Origin: Lepraria neglecta
Taxonomy: Eukaryota > Ascomycota > Lecanoromycetes > Lecanorales > Stereocaulaceae
DNA: 64,000 nt
Assembly: GCA_033220425.1 (NCBI GenBank)
Contig: CM065647.1
Location: forward strand, 1,302,001-1,366,000
Direction: 5' to 3'
Part shown: positions 10,706 through 21,339 of the stretch, one piece after another
Layout of the letters: each line of letters starts with the position of its first letter
Position numbering within the stretch: the stretch's first letter is position 1
Translations under genes and position numbers: made by a program
Notes under the pieces: model-generated
The model's database searches: none
Seen by the model: only the letters and a program-made list of their open reading frames with translations
Told to the model about the DNA's origin: nothing

Positions 10706-11436
10706 ATGGCTGCTGTATCTCCCAAAGACTCAACATACCATTCTACTGCTGTGCCCTCTACATCTCCAGACAGCATGTCTGATACTTCTCTAGTCCCAAC
10801 TCTCCCGTCATTTCCAGTTGTCAATACCGTGTCATCACATACTTGGCTTCCCCCAGAGCTTTGGAGCGTGGTGATTTAGGCTTCCGTGAATGCAAGTCCC
10901 AGGAAGAGCTGGCATACCTCTGGACATCTGTCCGTCATGTCTCGAAGCAATTCAAAGTCGAGACCGAACCAATACTCAGCACCGTGCACATGGAAAAGGT
11001 CTATTTACATGCTGACTGTGGTAAGTGATGATCTTCCAGATGGCGACGCTGGGTAAAACGAGTATATACGTAGATCATTGCTGATAAAAATATCAATAGG
11101 ATACGTCACTCTCGATGGCGACCAACATTCGGATTTCATAGAGCAATTGGGTGGAGCTCCATAGGGGGGCTTCTCCCCGAGATCTTCGAAGGAGAGCTGC
11201 TGGGGTTCGAGTGGGTAGAGCGTGAAGACTATGTTGGTGAGGAAGTTATCTGGGGTCCTGAGATCGATCTCTATCTACCAGGAAGAAGCGAACGGGTTTT
11301 TGAAGTGAAATTCAGGTCGTCATCATTGGGTCAACATCCTTGCCTTCCAGGCCTGAAGATCAATGTCAAGACGAAGAAACTGTCGTTTGACTGGATGGGA
11401 ATGCTTTCGAGCCTTCTAGGCGCGGTACCCCAATAG
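10706..11436 (+). pseudogene. Decayed F-box-like fungal gene
   Basis: The frame from the ATG at 10706 gives a Ser/Thr-rich start and then an F-box-like HTWLPPELWSVVI ending at a TAG. A second frame, one base away, continues as GFRECKSQEELAYLWTSVR then VEPI-like KVETEPILSTVHMEKVYLH. A GTAAGT donor follows near 11024. Further on, a third stretch reads LLPEIFEGELLGFEWVERED and, near the end, KLSFDWMGMLSSLLGAVPQ before the TAG at 11434-11436. This order (LPPE F-box helix, short LWT-VSRQF helix, Cys/Gly turn, C-terminal SFDW) matches an abundant fungal F-box-like family of unknown function. At least two frame changes remain after allowing for one intron, so I call it a relic. Confidence 0.5.
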
Positions 11437-11885
11437 CAGAAGTGGCAAACCGGGTACGCTCGATCCTAGTGTGGCAGACCGCTATTCGACGATTGTAGCT
11501 AATAATCGCAAGGAACCTCCACCAACGGTGCTGGATTGAAGCTGGGAATTAGTTCGGCGAAATTTCGAAGGACAGAGAAGGAACGTTAAACTAAAAAAGC
11601 AAAGTTCTCGATGTCCATCCAGAACGCGGAAAATCAAGAGGGATGAAAGACTTGCTATGTACCTTAGATAAAGCGATGTAGAAGGCTCAATGACGCAGAT
11701 GGGAAGATTCGGAAGGTGGTCGAAGTACGCACCTCTTAAAGTATTACAAGAGGATCTGTCTCACATGAAACACGCTTGCTCCACCCATTCTATCCTCATA
11801 ACGCATTATTCATCAGCCATACTTTGAAACAGCGCTTATCTTCTTCATGTTCACTCCAGCCAGCCCTTCAGCCATGAGGACCCTA
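11437..11885. other. Intergenic, nothing recognised
   Basis: No open frame with coding character and no repeat. This is 3' flank of both the F-box relic and the CCDC124 gene. Confidence 0.5.
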
Positions 11886-12665
11886 TCAACTACCCGCCAA
11901 CCTCGCCTCCACCTTCTCCTTCTCGTTATCCTTAATATCCCTAATCTCATCCCTCGTACTATCAAACCTCGCATTCGCTTGATTGAAGGGATTGTCCGGA
12001 CTCCGTTCGAATTCTTTCCTTATCATATCGATCCTCTGCTGCTTTCTCAAGCCCTTGTGCTCTTCCTCCACCTCCGGCATTCGTCTCGCTTCGTAAGCCG
12101 CATAAGCTGCCTTAAATCTCCTCTCAGGATGTCTGTCGACTTTCTCTGACGGGTTGTTGGAGGTCAGGGACAGGGCATCGAGAGCATTATCGATACCGGT
12201 GGCGTTAAGAGTAGGGTTGCCTTTAGAGGTAGAGGATTCATCGAGCTGCGAGAGGTCGAGGCCGCGTGTTTTCTTGATGGCTGTTTTGGAGTTCTTCGGG
12301 GCGGCGCGGGTGTCTTTTTCTTCTTCTGCTAACAGAGCATCCTTCTCAGCCTTCTTGCGAGCTACTTCGGCTTTCTTGGCTTCAGCTTCCTCTCTGTAGA
12401 CTCGATTAGAGACTAGTGGAGCTTGGGCGCTGGAGAGGGGACACACTTCTTAGCATTCGACTTTGCGCCTTTGGACCATCCTTGGTCTTCTACTATGGCT
12501 TTCTTTGCATTCTCGGCGGCTACTTTTTGGTTTGCGGCTTCGGCTTTCTGTATGTATACATAGTCAGAGAGTGGTCGCGCCTGAGAAGATTGAACGGTGT
12601 GGCTATCGGACCTTTGCGTTGCCTGCAACCTTCTTAGTGTTCTCGCCGCCTTGCTTCTTTCCCAT
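11886..12665 (-). CDS. CCDC124 / Lso2-Oxs1 family ribosome-associated protein
   Basis: Exons 12665..12612, 12547..12447 and 12393..11886 give 220 residues, matching the roughly 220 of animal CCDC124. The N-terminus MGKKQGGENTKKVAGNAK plus KAEAANQKVAAENAKKAIVE is the basic helical region that in yeast Lso2 and CCDC124 binds idle 80S ribosomes and aids restart after starvation. The middle is a Lys/Ala/Glu coiled coil (EEAEAKKAEVARKKAEKD). The C-terminal part carries the conserved HPERRFKAAYAAYEARRMPE and KQQRIDMIRKEFERSPDNPFNQ blocks. Intron 1 has a GTCCGA donor, unlike its neighbours, but a good CTGAC branch and CAG acceptor. Function is assigned by family; the homology is strong. Confidence 0.9.
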
Positions 12666-13173
12666 GGTGGAAATGTGCTGGGTTGAGGTTGCTGGAGAAT
12701 ATGGGCAGTCTTTTCGAGTATACGGGCTTGAAACACAGTAGATATGCCTGAGAAAGGAAGAGACCGAGGCTTTGAGATGTGTTAGGGAATGGTAACGAGT
12801 CATCCTGCGCCAAGACATCAAAGGTCAATATTCCAACCCTGAAAAGTCTACGTCCACCTCCACTAACCTGAATAAGGTAATTAGTGCATTCAATACCGTA
12901 ACCTACCCAACCGGTAAAGCGAGAAAAGTGGAGTTCTCTACCTGGATACCGTAAAACAACAGGTTTTGCTTCAGAGCTTGAGCTGTGATGCAGTGAGGAT
13001 TTCCAAGTATCGAAAGAGAGTAGTACAGCTTTGAGTCTACATTGCCGCTTCATACGGGTGACGTTAAGGGAGCCAATCTCAGCGCTTGCAAGCTCTACAT
13101 AAAGATTGATTAGTCGTTGCTGATGCATAAAGAAACTTCTCGAGCAAATCACAAACACATATGTAAATACCAA
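12666..13173. other. Between CCDC124 start and HET relic end
   Basis: A long minus-strand frame crosses this stretch but lacks family features, and its lower part overlaps the CCDC124 first exon in another frame. It is probably promoter plus the 3' flank of the HET relic. Confidence 0.4.
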
Positions 13174-14964
13174 TCAGACCAGGTCGACACGCTCCACAGG
13201 AACAAAACCTGTCTTCAATGCTTCTGGAACTTCGCCGTCCATTATGCCGTACTTTAGGCCTTAGCAGGGTTGGGACAGTTGAGCCGAGAAGCAAGCTCAC
13301 GATATCCCCTTCACGGCCAAACTTCGATATCCGCCCACTGGTGGTTATACAGAATCTACGGTCTTTGGCCATAATGTGCACTCGCTTCTCGATGTCCAAG
13401 CCTGTCTGCAGGTCCTCTTCGGGTGGTGTATAAATCTGGGAACCAGGAATAGAATATGGAAGTACGTCAACATGTCTGAAAATGCTGTTCGTATGCAGCG
13501 TCCGTCCGACTTTCATCTGTGCGCCTTCCCCCCAGTGAGAGCTTCCCATCACGTCTGCGATTACATTTCCACAGAGGCTGATGCTTTGAAGCTGGATATG
13601 AGGCCGAATATTCCTATTATCAGGCGGTGTTCCGAAGTTGGTGTTCTGGGTGAGTCCTTGGGATCAGCCGAGGCTCTGCTCAAGGTATTCTTTGTCATGG
13701 CTGCAACTCTATCAGCCAGGATTCCGTGGACGGATATCATTGAGTCGTGGACCTCTCCTCTCATATAATGGAGCTTTGCCGGGTTTTGAAAGGCTCTTTG
13801 ATAGTGTCTATCCAAGGCAAGCTCTCTGATATACTCCAATCAGGCGCCCAATATGGCCTGCAGTAGCCTTGTTTCTCGGTCCTATTTTCTACATATGTAG
13901 AGTACTGTAGGATCTCGAGCTTCTTGGATTCTGCTATGGCATGAGCAGCAAAGCCGCCGTACACCTTGGCAGTCTCTAAAAGATAGTTTGGCGCAAAGCA
14001 AAGAGGATCGATTATCTGATGCGATCCCTAAGAGACTATAGAGCTTGTCTTTGGGATCTGTGGCTCGGCGTTCTCGAGTATCCTTTGCCAGCTCAAGTAG
14101 GCTAGAATTTTTACATACATCCCTATAGGTTGTGATAATAAGGGTTTGGCCCATGGCACGTGAAGCCGTGATGGATAGCTGCGCGGAATTCCGTATGTCA
14201 CACCATCCAGGGAAAACCCAAGCGAAATTCGACACAATAGTGAAAGCTATACGCAGGCGTCCTACGAAGACCTCGGCATTGGGGGCGCACGTAACCTCTT
14301 AAAACGTCCAAGAGCGTGTGAACCAGCTATTTCCATACAGTACAGTCAATGAAGAGACCACATCCTCCGTGGCTTCCGGCATGTGACACGTCTTCGCCCG
14401 AGCTGTAATTTCCTCAATCAGATTCGAATCGAGATAACCATGTGTGCACTCCACACAATCGAGGATCTTTGGCATGATACCAAAAGCAGCTTCATACAAC
14501 TCTGCATATTCTCCCAGCCAGATGTAAACTTGCTGGCTTTTTGTGTAGATATCTCGCGTAAGCATGACCTGCTGGGAGCGCTCATCAAAGTCACCTTGAT
14601 TGATGCAGACCTGATCAATCCACATCGTCAATGGCTGCTCCTCCGGGCGAAGATTTTTCACCGCCGCGAACACGCCTTTCGTGACCGAGAGATAGCCATC
14701 ATCAATACGAATCTCTCGCACAAATTTAGGTTTCACCCAAACATAAGAGAGCGCATGATACGCTGTGTCATCTCCTGGACAGCCTTCCTGTAGCGAGCAC
14801 CGGATGTCGCTCCCGTATTGACTAGGCTCGATACGCAAAGGTCTGAAGTTAGTGGGATTTCTGAGAGGAACGTATTGATATTTTGCCTTTGGGCTTTGAC
14901 TTGAGCACTTATATGCAGTCAGAGTGGAAGTGTGAGCTGAGCTACCTAGGCGCAAATGCGTCAT
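13174..14964 (-). pseudogene. Broken HET-domain (heterokaryon incompatibility) gene
   Basis: From the ATG at 14964 the frame shows a full HET domain: AYHALSYVWVKPKF, then TMWIDQVCINQGDFDERSQQV, then VYIWLGEYAE. Family-typical downstream parts follow: a DPKDKLYSLLGIASD block, a WAPDWS-like block, a late RRFCITTSGRI block, and a closing GIMDGEV segment ending at 13174. HET proteins act in nonself recognition between fused hyphae and can trigger cell death. The gene is broken by several (about four or five) stops or frame changes. Relatedness of all parts to one family is clear, so it was once full length, and decay looks moderate and not ancient. Confidence 0.85.
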
Positions 14965-15632
14965 TCTCCTCGCTCTGCATTTCGAGCTTCAATCCTTTTC
15001 GTCGCCTCTCAATCATCCCCTCATCTCGTCCTCCCCTTCCACCGCAACAATGAAGCTCTCAACGCTAGTTGCGAATTCTCATTGGGTACAAACAATATTG
15101 TATGACGACCTGGTGGAGATCTCGATCCACCAGCTCCCCTCTTATTCCCTTCATTTCTGATTCCCTCAGTTCCGTTTCCCCCCTTCCAAGCTACACTTTT
15201 TGATTTTTCCTTTTTCGAAAATAATGTTTCATTTCTGGAACGGTGCTCTATGATTACGGTCGTTTGCAATTTGTCGTACATTAGGAAACAGACAGTATGC
15301 ATTGCGCAGTAAAATAGAAGACTCAATATGACACCCAAGGGAGATTAAATTTAATACTTCAACCGCGACCCTTCCTCCATGGCCGGCGATACGGCGGTGT
15401 TAATATGGAATGCAAAGGTAATAAATTGGGCGGAGTCAGGTTTAGCGTTCGGCAGGGGACGAAAAAACGAGCAGGACAAAAGAGGAATCAATTTCTCTTG
15501 GGGCCAATTAGGACTTCTTCATTGCAATATGATACTCTACGAATTCATGATCCGTTTCTCTTTCCATTAGAACCACTCTCGACATCAGGGATAACTCACT
15601 CTGGAGCGCAGCTCCTTCCACCAATCCTCTTT
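14965..15632. other. Intergenic, nothing recognised
   Basis: Several short overlapping frames with no coding character. This is upstream of the HET relic and 3' of the secreted-protein gene. Confidence 0.5.
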
Positions 15633-16524
15633 TCACAACGAGAAGACCGCACCTATGACACCCATCTGCAGCAACGTGAACGTCACCCACACATCTACTC
15701 TCACCGAACTCGCACTACCTGTTTTCCCAGATGATGGGCTTGTCGTGGCTCGAACACCTGCACTAGTAGCAGTGCCACCGCTCCCCGCGGTCGTGGGTTC
15801 CCCCTTTACAAGCACTATTCGTCGTCGTCGCGGCACCATCGGTCGCCCCGGGAATAACCGCGCTAGCAGTGGTAGCAGCAGTGGAGCCGATAAGAGCTCC
15901 ACTGCTTGCAGCAGCATTTGCGGTGACGGAGGCGGGCAGGACGGTGGAGGAGCCGTTGGCGAAATAAAATGTATTATAGGAGGAGAAATAGTAGCTGTCA
16001 TTTGGGAAGAAATAGCGGGTGTCTGAGGGGTCCTGTCATAGCCATGGAATCAGTATCGAATTCTTGTTCTGTCGATCGCGCGCGGGCGCTTGTGCGGAAA
16101 GAAGAAGAACATACATAACAAGCAGGCAGGCCATCATTCAGCACCAGACATTGCACCGGCGCTGGATGACAGCAGAATATAGTTGATTGCCTCCCCTTCA
16201 GGCCCTCTGGGGCTTTCTTCACCAATCTCTTTGGGGGCGAGACGTCTCCGCTGTTGTCACCGCCTTGGACGCCGTCGAGCGCGGCACCATCAACCGGAGC
16301 GCTGCCTGCCGGGCTGATATCTCCATCGCCAATACCGCCACTACCGCTTAAGGAGGGGACTGAGCCGGAGCCACTGATGTCGCTACCCCAGCCGCTGTTG
16401 GAGCCACTGGCGCTGTCGTTGGGGGGCAGGGTACGAAGCCGGGAGTGTTACATTGTTGGGCTAGGACATCGAGGGATAGTAGGATGAGAAGGGAGAGGTG
16501 GGGGAGGAGACAGGGAAGATGCAT
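15633..16524 (-). CDS. Secreted, probably GPI-anchored protein; two homopolymer frame changes
   Basis: Exons 16524..16115 and 16032..15633 are separated by an 82-nt intron (GTATGT donor, ACAG acceptor). The N-terminus is a clear signal peptide (MHLPCLLPHLSLLILLSLDV then LAQQ), followed by CNTPGFVPC, a Gly/Ser/Asp-rich linker, a CC...C...LPACY block, then DPSDTRYFFPNDSYYF and a Ser/Thr/Ala-rich stalk. It ends in a short Ser-rich stretch and a hydrophobic tail (VWVTFTLLQMGVIGAVF), as in GPI-anchored cell-surface proteins. Each exon needs one base of adjustment to read through. The frame changes fall in a run of six C near 16423 (just after the FVPC codons) and a run of five G near 15806. Exon lengths of 410 and 400 nt agree with one base lost and one gained. 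This may be assembly error or recent decay; function is unknown. Confidence 0.6.
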
Positions 16525-17571
16525 TATAGGGCTAATAGATATGACGTAGAGCTGTTGTGGAAAGATTGTGAGGATATTGGGGAGAGAAGAAAGTGTCAGA
16601 CTGGAGAATTGGGGGGCAATGATAAATGGGCAAGGACAGTAGTTATGGTGCTGCTGGATGTGGGAATGAGGCTGAAGCTATTGCCAAGCTATAGTTTTTA
16701 GGCTTCGGCGATATACGAACTGGGCTGATCCGGTTATATTGTGATTGGGCGCATTCAAAGACGGGCTCAGATAATTTGGAGCAAACTATAAGTCAGCTAC
16801 CAGGGGAAGTCAAGAAAGTCAAGGAGTTATACAGTGGAATATTATCCCCTTCCTTGCAGCGGCTGGAATCACGTTAGACAGGGGCCTCATATAGGGGTTG
16901 TGGTCAGTCGGATTACCCTCCTGGAGAACACGAGTAAACAATAACATCTTACCAATCTGCAGACTCTCCTTGTGGGAGTGGGACCATGATCTGATCCCTA
17001 CCTTATATTGGCCCCTGTTTAGTGCAATGCCAGCCGCCGCAAGGAAGGGGATAAGCCTCAGCCAAAACACTGCCTCGCATCGGTACCAGATGGTTCGAGA
17101 TCTCCGGGGGGATGTAAATGCAAGGATTGGAAACTTGCTATCTCAGACTAAGTGATGGAGTATTTTGCTTACTGGCTATATTAAGCACTTGTGAGCTGCC
17201 ATCCGCTTTCTAGGTTCTGGCCGGCCTTTGCGTGACAATATAGCCCTACACAGCTAGTCCAATGTCAGTCCAATGTAGAGAATATTGAAATTATCTTTTT
17301 GGTGTTGTTGCTAGCTTAATCTGGATCTCGCTCGGCAGAACTAAGGCAGTCCTATGTGAACCCTGCCAAGATCGCCAAGACAAACATCCCAGCCCTACGA
17401 GATCTTCGAGGCCTTTGTTGTCAATTGGTCAGCTCTCGACTTCTCCGACTACCACAGCCTGCACCCTACAATCTATCTACATTTCCAAACAATCGCCCTA
17501 TAACTCCATCCCCCCCACTCGCTTGCTCTCCTCCCAACCCGTCTTGTTCCACCTCCTCACCCCACCCAACA
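16525..17571. other. Intergenic with one inverted-repeat element
   Basis: Apart from the inverted-repeat element at 16842-17054 I see no gene. The stretch is the shared upstream region of the secreted-protein gene and GPI8, which run divergently. Confidence 0.5.
16842..17054. repeat. Inverted-repeat (MITE-like) element with 45-bp imperfect arms
   Basis: The arm 16842-16886 (TTATCCCCTTCCTTGC...ACAGGGGCC) matches the reverse complement of 17010-17054 at about 38 of 45 positions, and six of the seven differences are transitions. The ends may extend outward to CAGTG at 16832 and CACTG at 17072. No coding capacity. I found no convincing target-site duplication, so the class is open. The excess of transitions suggests age or RIP-like mutation. 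Confidence 0.6.
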
Positions 17572-18844
17572 ATGAAGCTCTCCCACCTCCTCCCCCTAAC
17601 CCTTCTCCCCCTCGTAACCCACGCCCACCACACCTCAAACTGGGCCGTCCTAGTATCGACCTCGCGCTTCTGGTTCAACTACCGGCACCTCGCCAACGTG
17701 CTCTCCCTCTACCGCACAGTAAAACGCCTCGGCATCCCCGACAGCCAAATAATCCTCATGCTCCCCGACGACATGGCCTGTAACCCACGGAACGCGTTCC
17801 CAGGGACTGTCTACAACAATGCCGATCGCGCCATCGACTTATATGGAGATAACATAGAAGTGGATTATAGGGGTTATGAAGTTACGGTGGAGAATTTTAT
17901 CCGCCTGTTGACGGATAGACTTGGGGAGGATGTGCCGAGGGGGAAAAGGTTAGGGAGTGATGCCGGGAGTAATGTGCTAGTTTATATGACGGGGCATGGG
18001 GGGAATGAGTTTTTGAAGTTTCAGGATAGTGAGGAGATTGGGAGTTGGGATTTGGCGGATGCTTTTGAGCAGATGTGGGAGAAGAAGCGGTACGCATTGA
18101 CCTCTCTCCCTCCCCCAGCCCTATCTGAATAAGAGAGGAGAGGAGAGCAGAGCAGAGGCTAATTGGAGATGATGGCGCAGGTATAACGAAATGCTCTTCA
18201 TGATAGACACCTGCCAAGCCAACACCCTCTACAAGCACTTCTACTCCCCCAACATAATCGCAACCGGATCCTCCGAAATCGATCAATCTTCCTATTCCCA
18301 CCATGCCGACAACGACGTCGGTGTAGCCGTGATCGATCGCTGGACGTACTACAACCTAGACTTCCTCGAAACCCAAGTAACGTCTCCAACATCAAAGTTG
18401 ACTCTAGGGAATTTATTCGATAGCTATGATGAAACCAAGATCCATTCGCGGCCTGGGGTACGGTGGGATCTGTTCCCCGGTGGAGAGCAAAGGGGGAGGG
18501 AGAGGCTGGTGATGGATTTCTTTGGGAATGTGCAGGAGGTGGAGGTTGAGGGTGGTGCTGCGGGGAATGAGACGGAGTGGAGGGAGGATTTGAGGAGACT
18601 GGAGGAGATTGTTAATAGGGCTAGGGCGAGGGGGAATGTTACAGAGGGGCAAGCAGGGAAGAAGAATGAGGGCCCTGCTGAAACACGTCTCGTACAGAAT
18701 AGATCTATTGGGAAGGGTAGGGCAGGTGGGGCCGCGAAAGTGGAGGCGGGCGAGGCCTGGGGCCAGCGGATCCTTGGTGCGGGGGCTCTGCTTGGATGTG
18801 CGTTGCTTTGGGGTGGCGCTTGGTGGCTTGAAGCTTCGAAGTGA
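17572..18844 (+). CDS. GPI8: GPI-anchor transamidase catalytic subunit
   Basis: Exons 17572..18089 and 18181..18844 give 393 residues; the 91-nt intron splits an Arg codon. Gpi8 (PIG-K) is the caspase-like (peptidase C13) subunit of the ER complex that cleaves the C-terminal signal of proteins and attaches the GPI anchor. A cleavable signal peptide ([19 protein letters not shown]) opens the protein. Next come the conserved [17 protein letters not shown], the catalytic His142 in [10 protein letters not shown] and Cys184 in [12 protein letters not shown] Ser-rich, less conserved region precedes a single C-terminal TM segment ([14 protein letters not shown]), as in the yeast enzyme. The frame upstream of the chosen ATG is open but lacks family features. 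The start codon context (ACAATGAA) is good. Confidence 0.94.
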
Positions 18845-19191
18845 GGTGGGGCGGGTGAAACCGGGTGGTTGTTTTGAATATAAAGATTCCCCCTTTGCAT
18901 GTCAATATTCCATCTACAAGAACATAGCTTTACGTAATTGAAAGGTCGTGCACCATTAAGAAGAGCAGAATTGGGTATCTTACAAGCTATCGAAGATACA
19001 AGCGTATGCTAATGTCGAGACACTTTTAAAAGTAAAGAATGCCTGATATAAGGACAATCATAGAGAAGACAATTATGCATGACCAAATGCCATCGCTACC
19101 ATCACGTCGTCTTTCACTTCGTCTAACGGGTAGTTCGGCACATGAACCGACATCAACGCGTATGCCCATCTAGGTTTGGAAATTGTTCATC
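18845..19191. other. Convergent 3' flanks of GPI8 and the phosphatase gene
   Basis: No gene, repeat or structured element recognised. Confidence 0.6.
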
Positions 19192-21339
19192 TCAAGACGC
19201 TTGGGAAAGAGTCCATCGCCGCTTTGGTCCTGTCTCACGCTCCGTCGCAAGTGCTTGTGGTGGAGCTCCCCAAAGCCCATTGGGCGCAATGGAACGCTCG
19301 CCTTGAGCGTGGTCGTGGAAACCATTCGCCAGGTTCCTGCCCGTATGGTCTCCGTTTGAAGGGTCGCTCTTGACTTGCTCGAGGTGGTTCCCATTCGTCT
19401 TTCCCGATATTCCGTCCAGGCTGTCGTGGGTGCCGGAACCATTTTGAACCACTCGTGGGCTCGGACGTTTTGTGTCTTTATTAACCGTATCAACAAATTT
19501 CTTCGGCTTAGGCTTGCTCCACAGTCCACTGGATGATTTTGCGGCAGTGGGAGCACTTCTCTGCAGCCCACCAAAGCGATTGCCAGTGGGAGTTGAGGTT
19601 GAGCCGTCAGAATCAGAGCCAAAACCGTCTTCCATGGCGCTGGAGATGGGAACAGGGGTGGTTGAAAATCCAGGGCGCTCATATCTGTACGGCGACTTGT
19701 CTCTGACGGGAACGTTTGGCTTCACCCTTGGACCGGCTAGGAATGGAGATCCGGCTCGCAGATGCTCGGTTGAGGAGACAAGCTTGACTTCATAATCTTC
19801 TGATATTCCAAAATCGACCAACGACTGGCGGCGCCTGGATGGCGACGTCGGCGGGACTTCGCTCGTGGGAGAAGCTACCCGTTTATAATCGACGCTTTTC
19901 CGTACTGCCATTGTCAGGGAAGCCATGCCAACATCTATCAGGACAGGCTGATTTGTCAAGGCTCCAATCAGTGCATTGCAACCGGCGCCGTGTGTTACGA
20001 GTACTAGGACTGTATCCACATCGTCGTCATCTGATGCATCTAAGCTTTGGGTACCTTGGGTACTTTGAGAATTTTGACTTTGTGGAGACCCATCACTCAT
20101 TGGTTCCAGGGTTTCAGAAGGTTCATGGCTTCGGTACCACACGATCATTTCATGCAGACCGTGGCGAAAACGCTTATGCATGTTGCTCCACTCTTCTCCA
20201 TACTCGCCACCATTGCCCCATTCAAGCGGAGGCCTTAAACTGTCCCACTGGGAATCGACCTTGACGCATGCATCCCGAGCATGGGCGACATAGCCTTGGG
20301 GTATGGGTTGCGAGGGTGACACTGCATACGATGGGATTGGCGCCACATAGGCGGCGCTTTCTCGGGCTGAACTCCTCTCTACTCTACTCGTGAGCTTGGA
20401 GCTGGAACTTGATGGCAGGCTTCCAACACTATGGCTATTAGCTCGACCAAACCTGGGCATGTTCTTGCTCAGGCTGGAAAAGTCGTTCAAGGGTGTATCC
20501 TCGTCGGAGCTTTGTGACTTATTACTGGCAGAAACGCCACCTGTCCAAAGGCCCTGTGTTGAGGCTTTTCTGTTTGACGTATGAATCATGTCGTCGGAGT
20601 CCGCCTGACGAAGGAGCTCTCCTTTGGCGCTTGCCACCATCAACTTGGATTCCGGAGGAGGCGTTATCTTGTCAAAATACTCTGGAGATAGCCATTCCCC
20701 CAAGAAAGGATCAACCCTCAGAAGGGTTCGAGACCTGCCGCTCGAGTCTCGTGACGTGTTTCTCCGCCTTGATACGCCAGCATGTTCGGGTTCCGGGATC
20801 GCAGACAGACGTGGGGAATTTCGATCATCCATAGCTTGCAGATGAGGAGAACCAGAATGCATTATATGTGGTTTGGGGGGTGATTGATGACTGGTGGGCT
20901 TCGAAGCTCCCTGATATTGCGCCATGCCGGCACTTATCGCAATAGACGTTTGAACACACCGCAAAAATGGAGAGCTGTGTACGACCACCTTATGTCTGCG
21001 CCGTTTGCCTCGCTGCGAATGGTGTCCATGCCGTCTTTCTTTATCCACACCATCTCTGTCTATACCCAGGTCTCCGTTCGGTGCGTGGCTAGTATGTCCG
21101 CTTGCCGCAGCTTCTCGGTTTTGGATTATGCTGGCAATCCTTGCACCTAAGGCTTGGGACTGTCTCCATCCACCCCAGGTGAGCGGCGGGTCGTATGGCG
21201 TTGGAGAGGTAAGATGCCATTGCGTATCTGCGGCGTCCAGTCTAGCGCCGTGTCTGCGGATGAGTGAGTATTGTTGGATCTCAAGAGTCTGATTCAGGTC
21301 GTACCTTGCCACAATAACAACGGCAGGAGGCCGGCCCAT
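19192..21339 (-). CDS. Histidine-phosphatase (phosphoglycerate-mutase-like) superfamily protein
   Basis: Exon 1 is 21339..21305 and exon 2 is 21253..19192. The 51-nt intron is in frame, so the unspliced frame also reads through, but only splicing restores the canonical VARHGARLDAADTQWHLTSP. With it the protein is 698 residues, and the phospho-accepting His is residue 13 in the RHG motif. Other superfamily features are VHSSPFLRCVQTSIAISAG (the second Arg/His region), EWLSPEYF, and LVLVTHGAGCNALIGAL with the late catalytic His. The C-terminal half is Ser/Pro-rich, probably disordered, with GLWGAPPQAL and GPKRRW near the end. Fungal proteins of this layout resemble the Sts-1/TFC7 branch, but the substrate is unknown. 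Confidence 0.88.
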   Translation of the reverse strand: MGRPPAVVIVARYDLNQTLEIQQYSLIRRHGARLDAADTQWHLTSPTPYDPPLTWGGWRQSQALGARIASIIQNREAAASGHTSHAPNGDLGIDRDGVDKERRHGHHSQRGKRRRHKVVVHSSPFLRCVQTSIAISAGMAQYQGASKPTSHQSPPKPHIMHSGSPHLQAMDDRNSPRLSAIPEPEHAGVSRRRNTSRDSSGRSRTLLRVDPFLGEWLSPEYFDKITPPPESKLMVASAKGELLRQADSDDMIHTSNRKASTQGLWTGGVSASNKSQSSDEDTPLNDFSSLSKNMPRFGRANSHSVGSLPSSSSSKLTSRVERSSARESAAYVAPIPSYAVSPSQPIPQGYVAHARDACVKVDSQWDSLRPPLEWGNGGEYGEEWSNMHKRFRHGLHEMIVWYRSHEPSETLEPMSDGSPQSQNSQSTQGTQSLDASDDDDVDTVLVLVTHGAGCNALIGALTNQPVLIDVGMASLTMAVRKSVDYKRVASPTSEVPPTSPSRRRQSLVDFGISEDYEVKLVSSTEHLRAGSPFLAGPRVKPNVPVRDKSPYRYERPGFSTTPVPISSAMEDGFGSDSDGSTSTPTGNRFGGLQRSAPTAAKSSSGLWSKPKPKKFVDTVNKDTKRPSPRVVQNGSGTHDSLDGISGKTNGNHLEQVKSDPSNGDHTGRNLANGFHDHAQGERSIAPNGLWGAPPQALATERETGPKRRWTLSQAS

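Noticed and set aside
12634-13173. 179-codon minus frame beside CCDC124
   Set aside because: Overlaps the CCDC124 first exon in another frame and lacks any conserved segment or splice support.
17466-17678. Minus frame opposite the GPI8 signal peptide
   Set aside because: Antisense shadow; the plus strand carries the recognised gene.
21005-21292. Plus frames across the 5' part of the phosphatase gene
   Set aside because: Shadow frames with no start context or family features.
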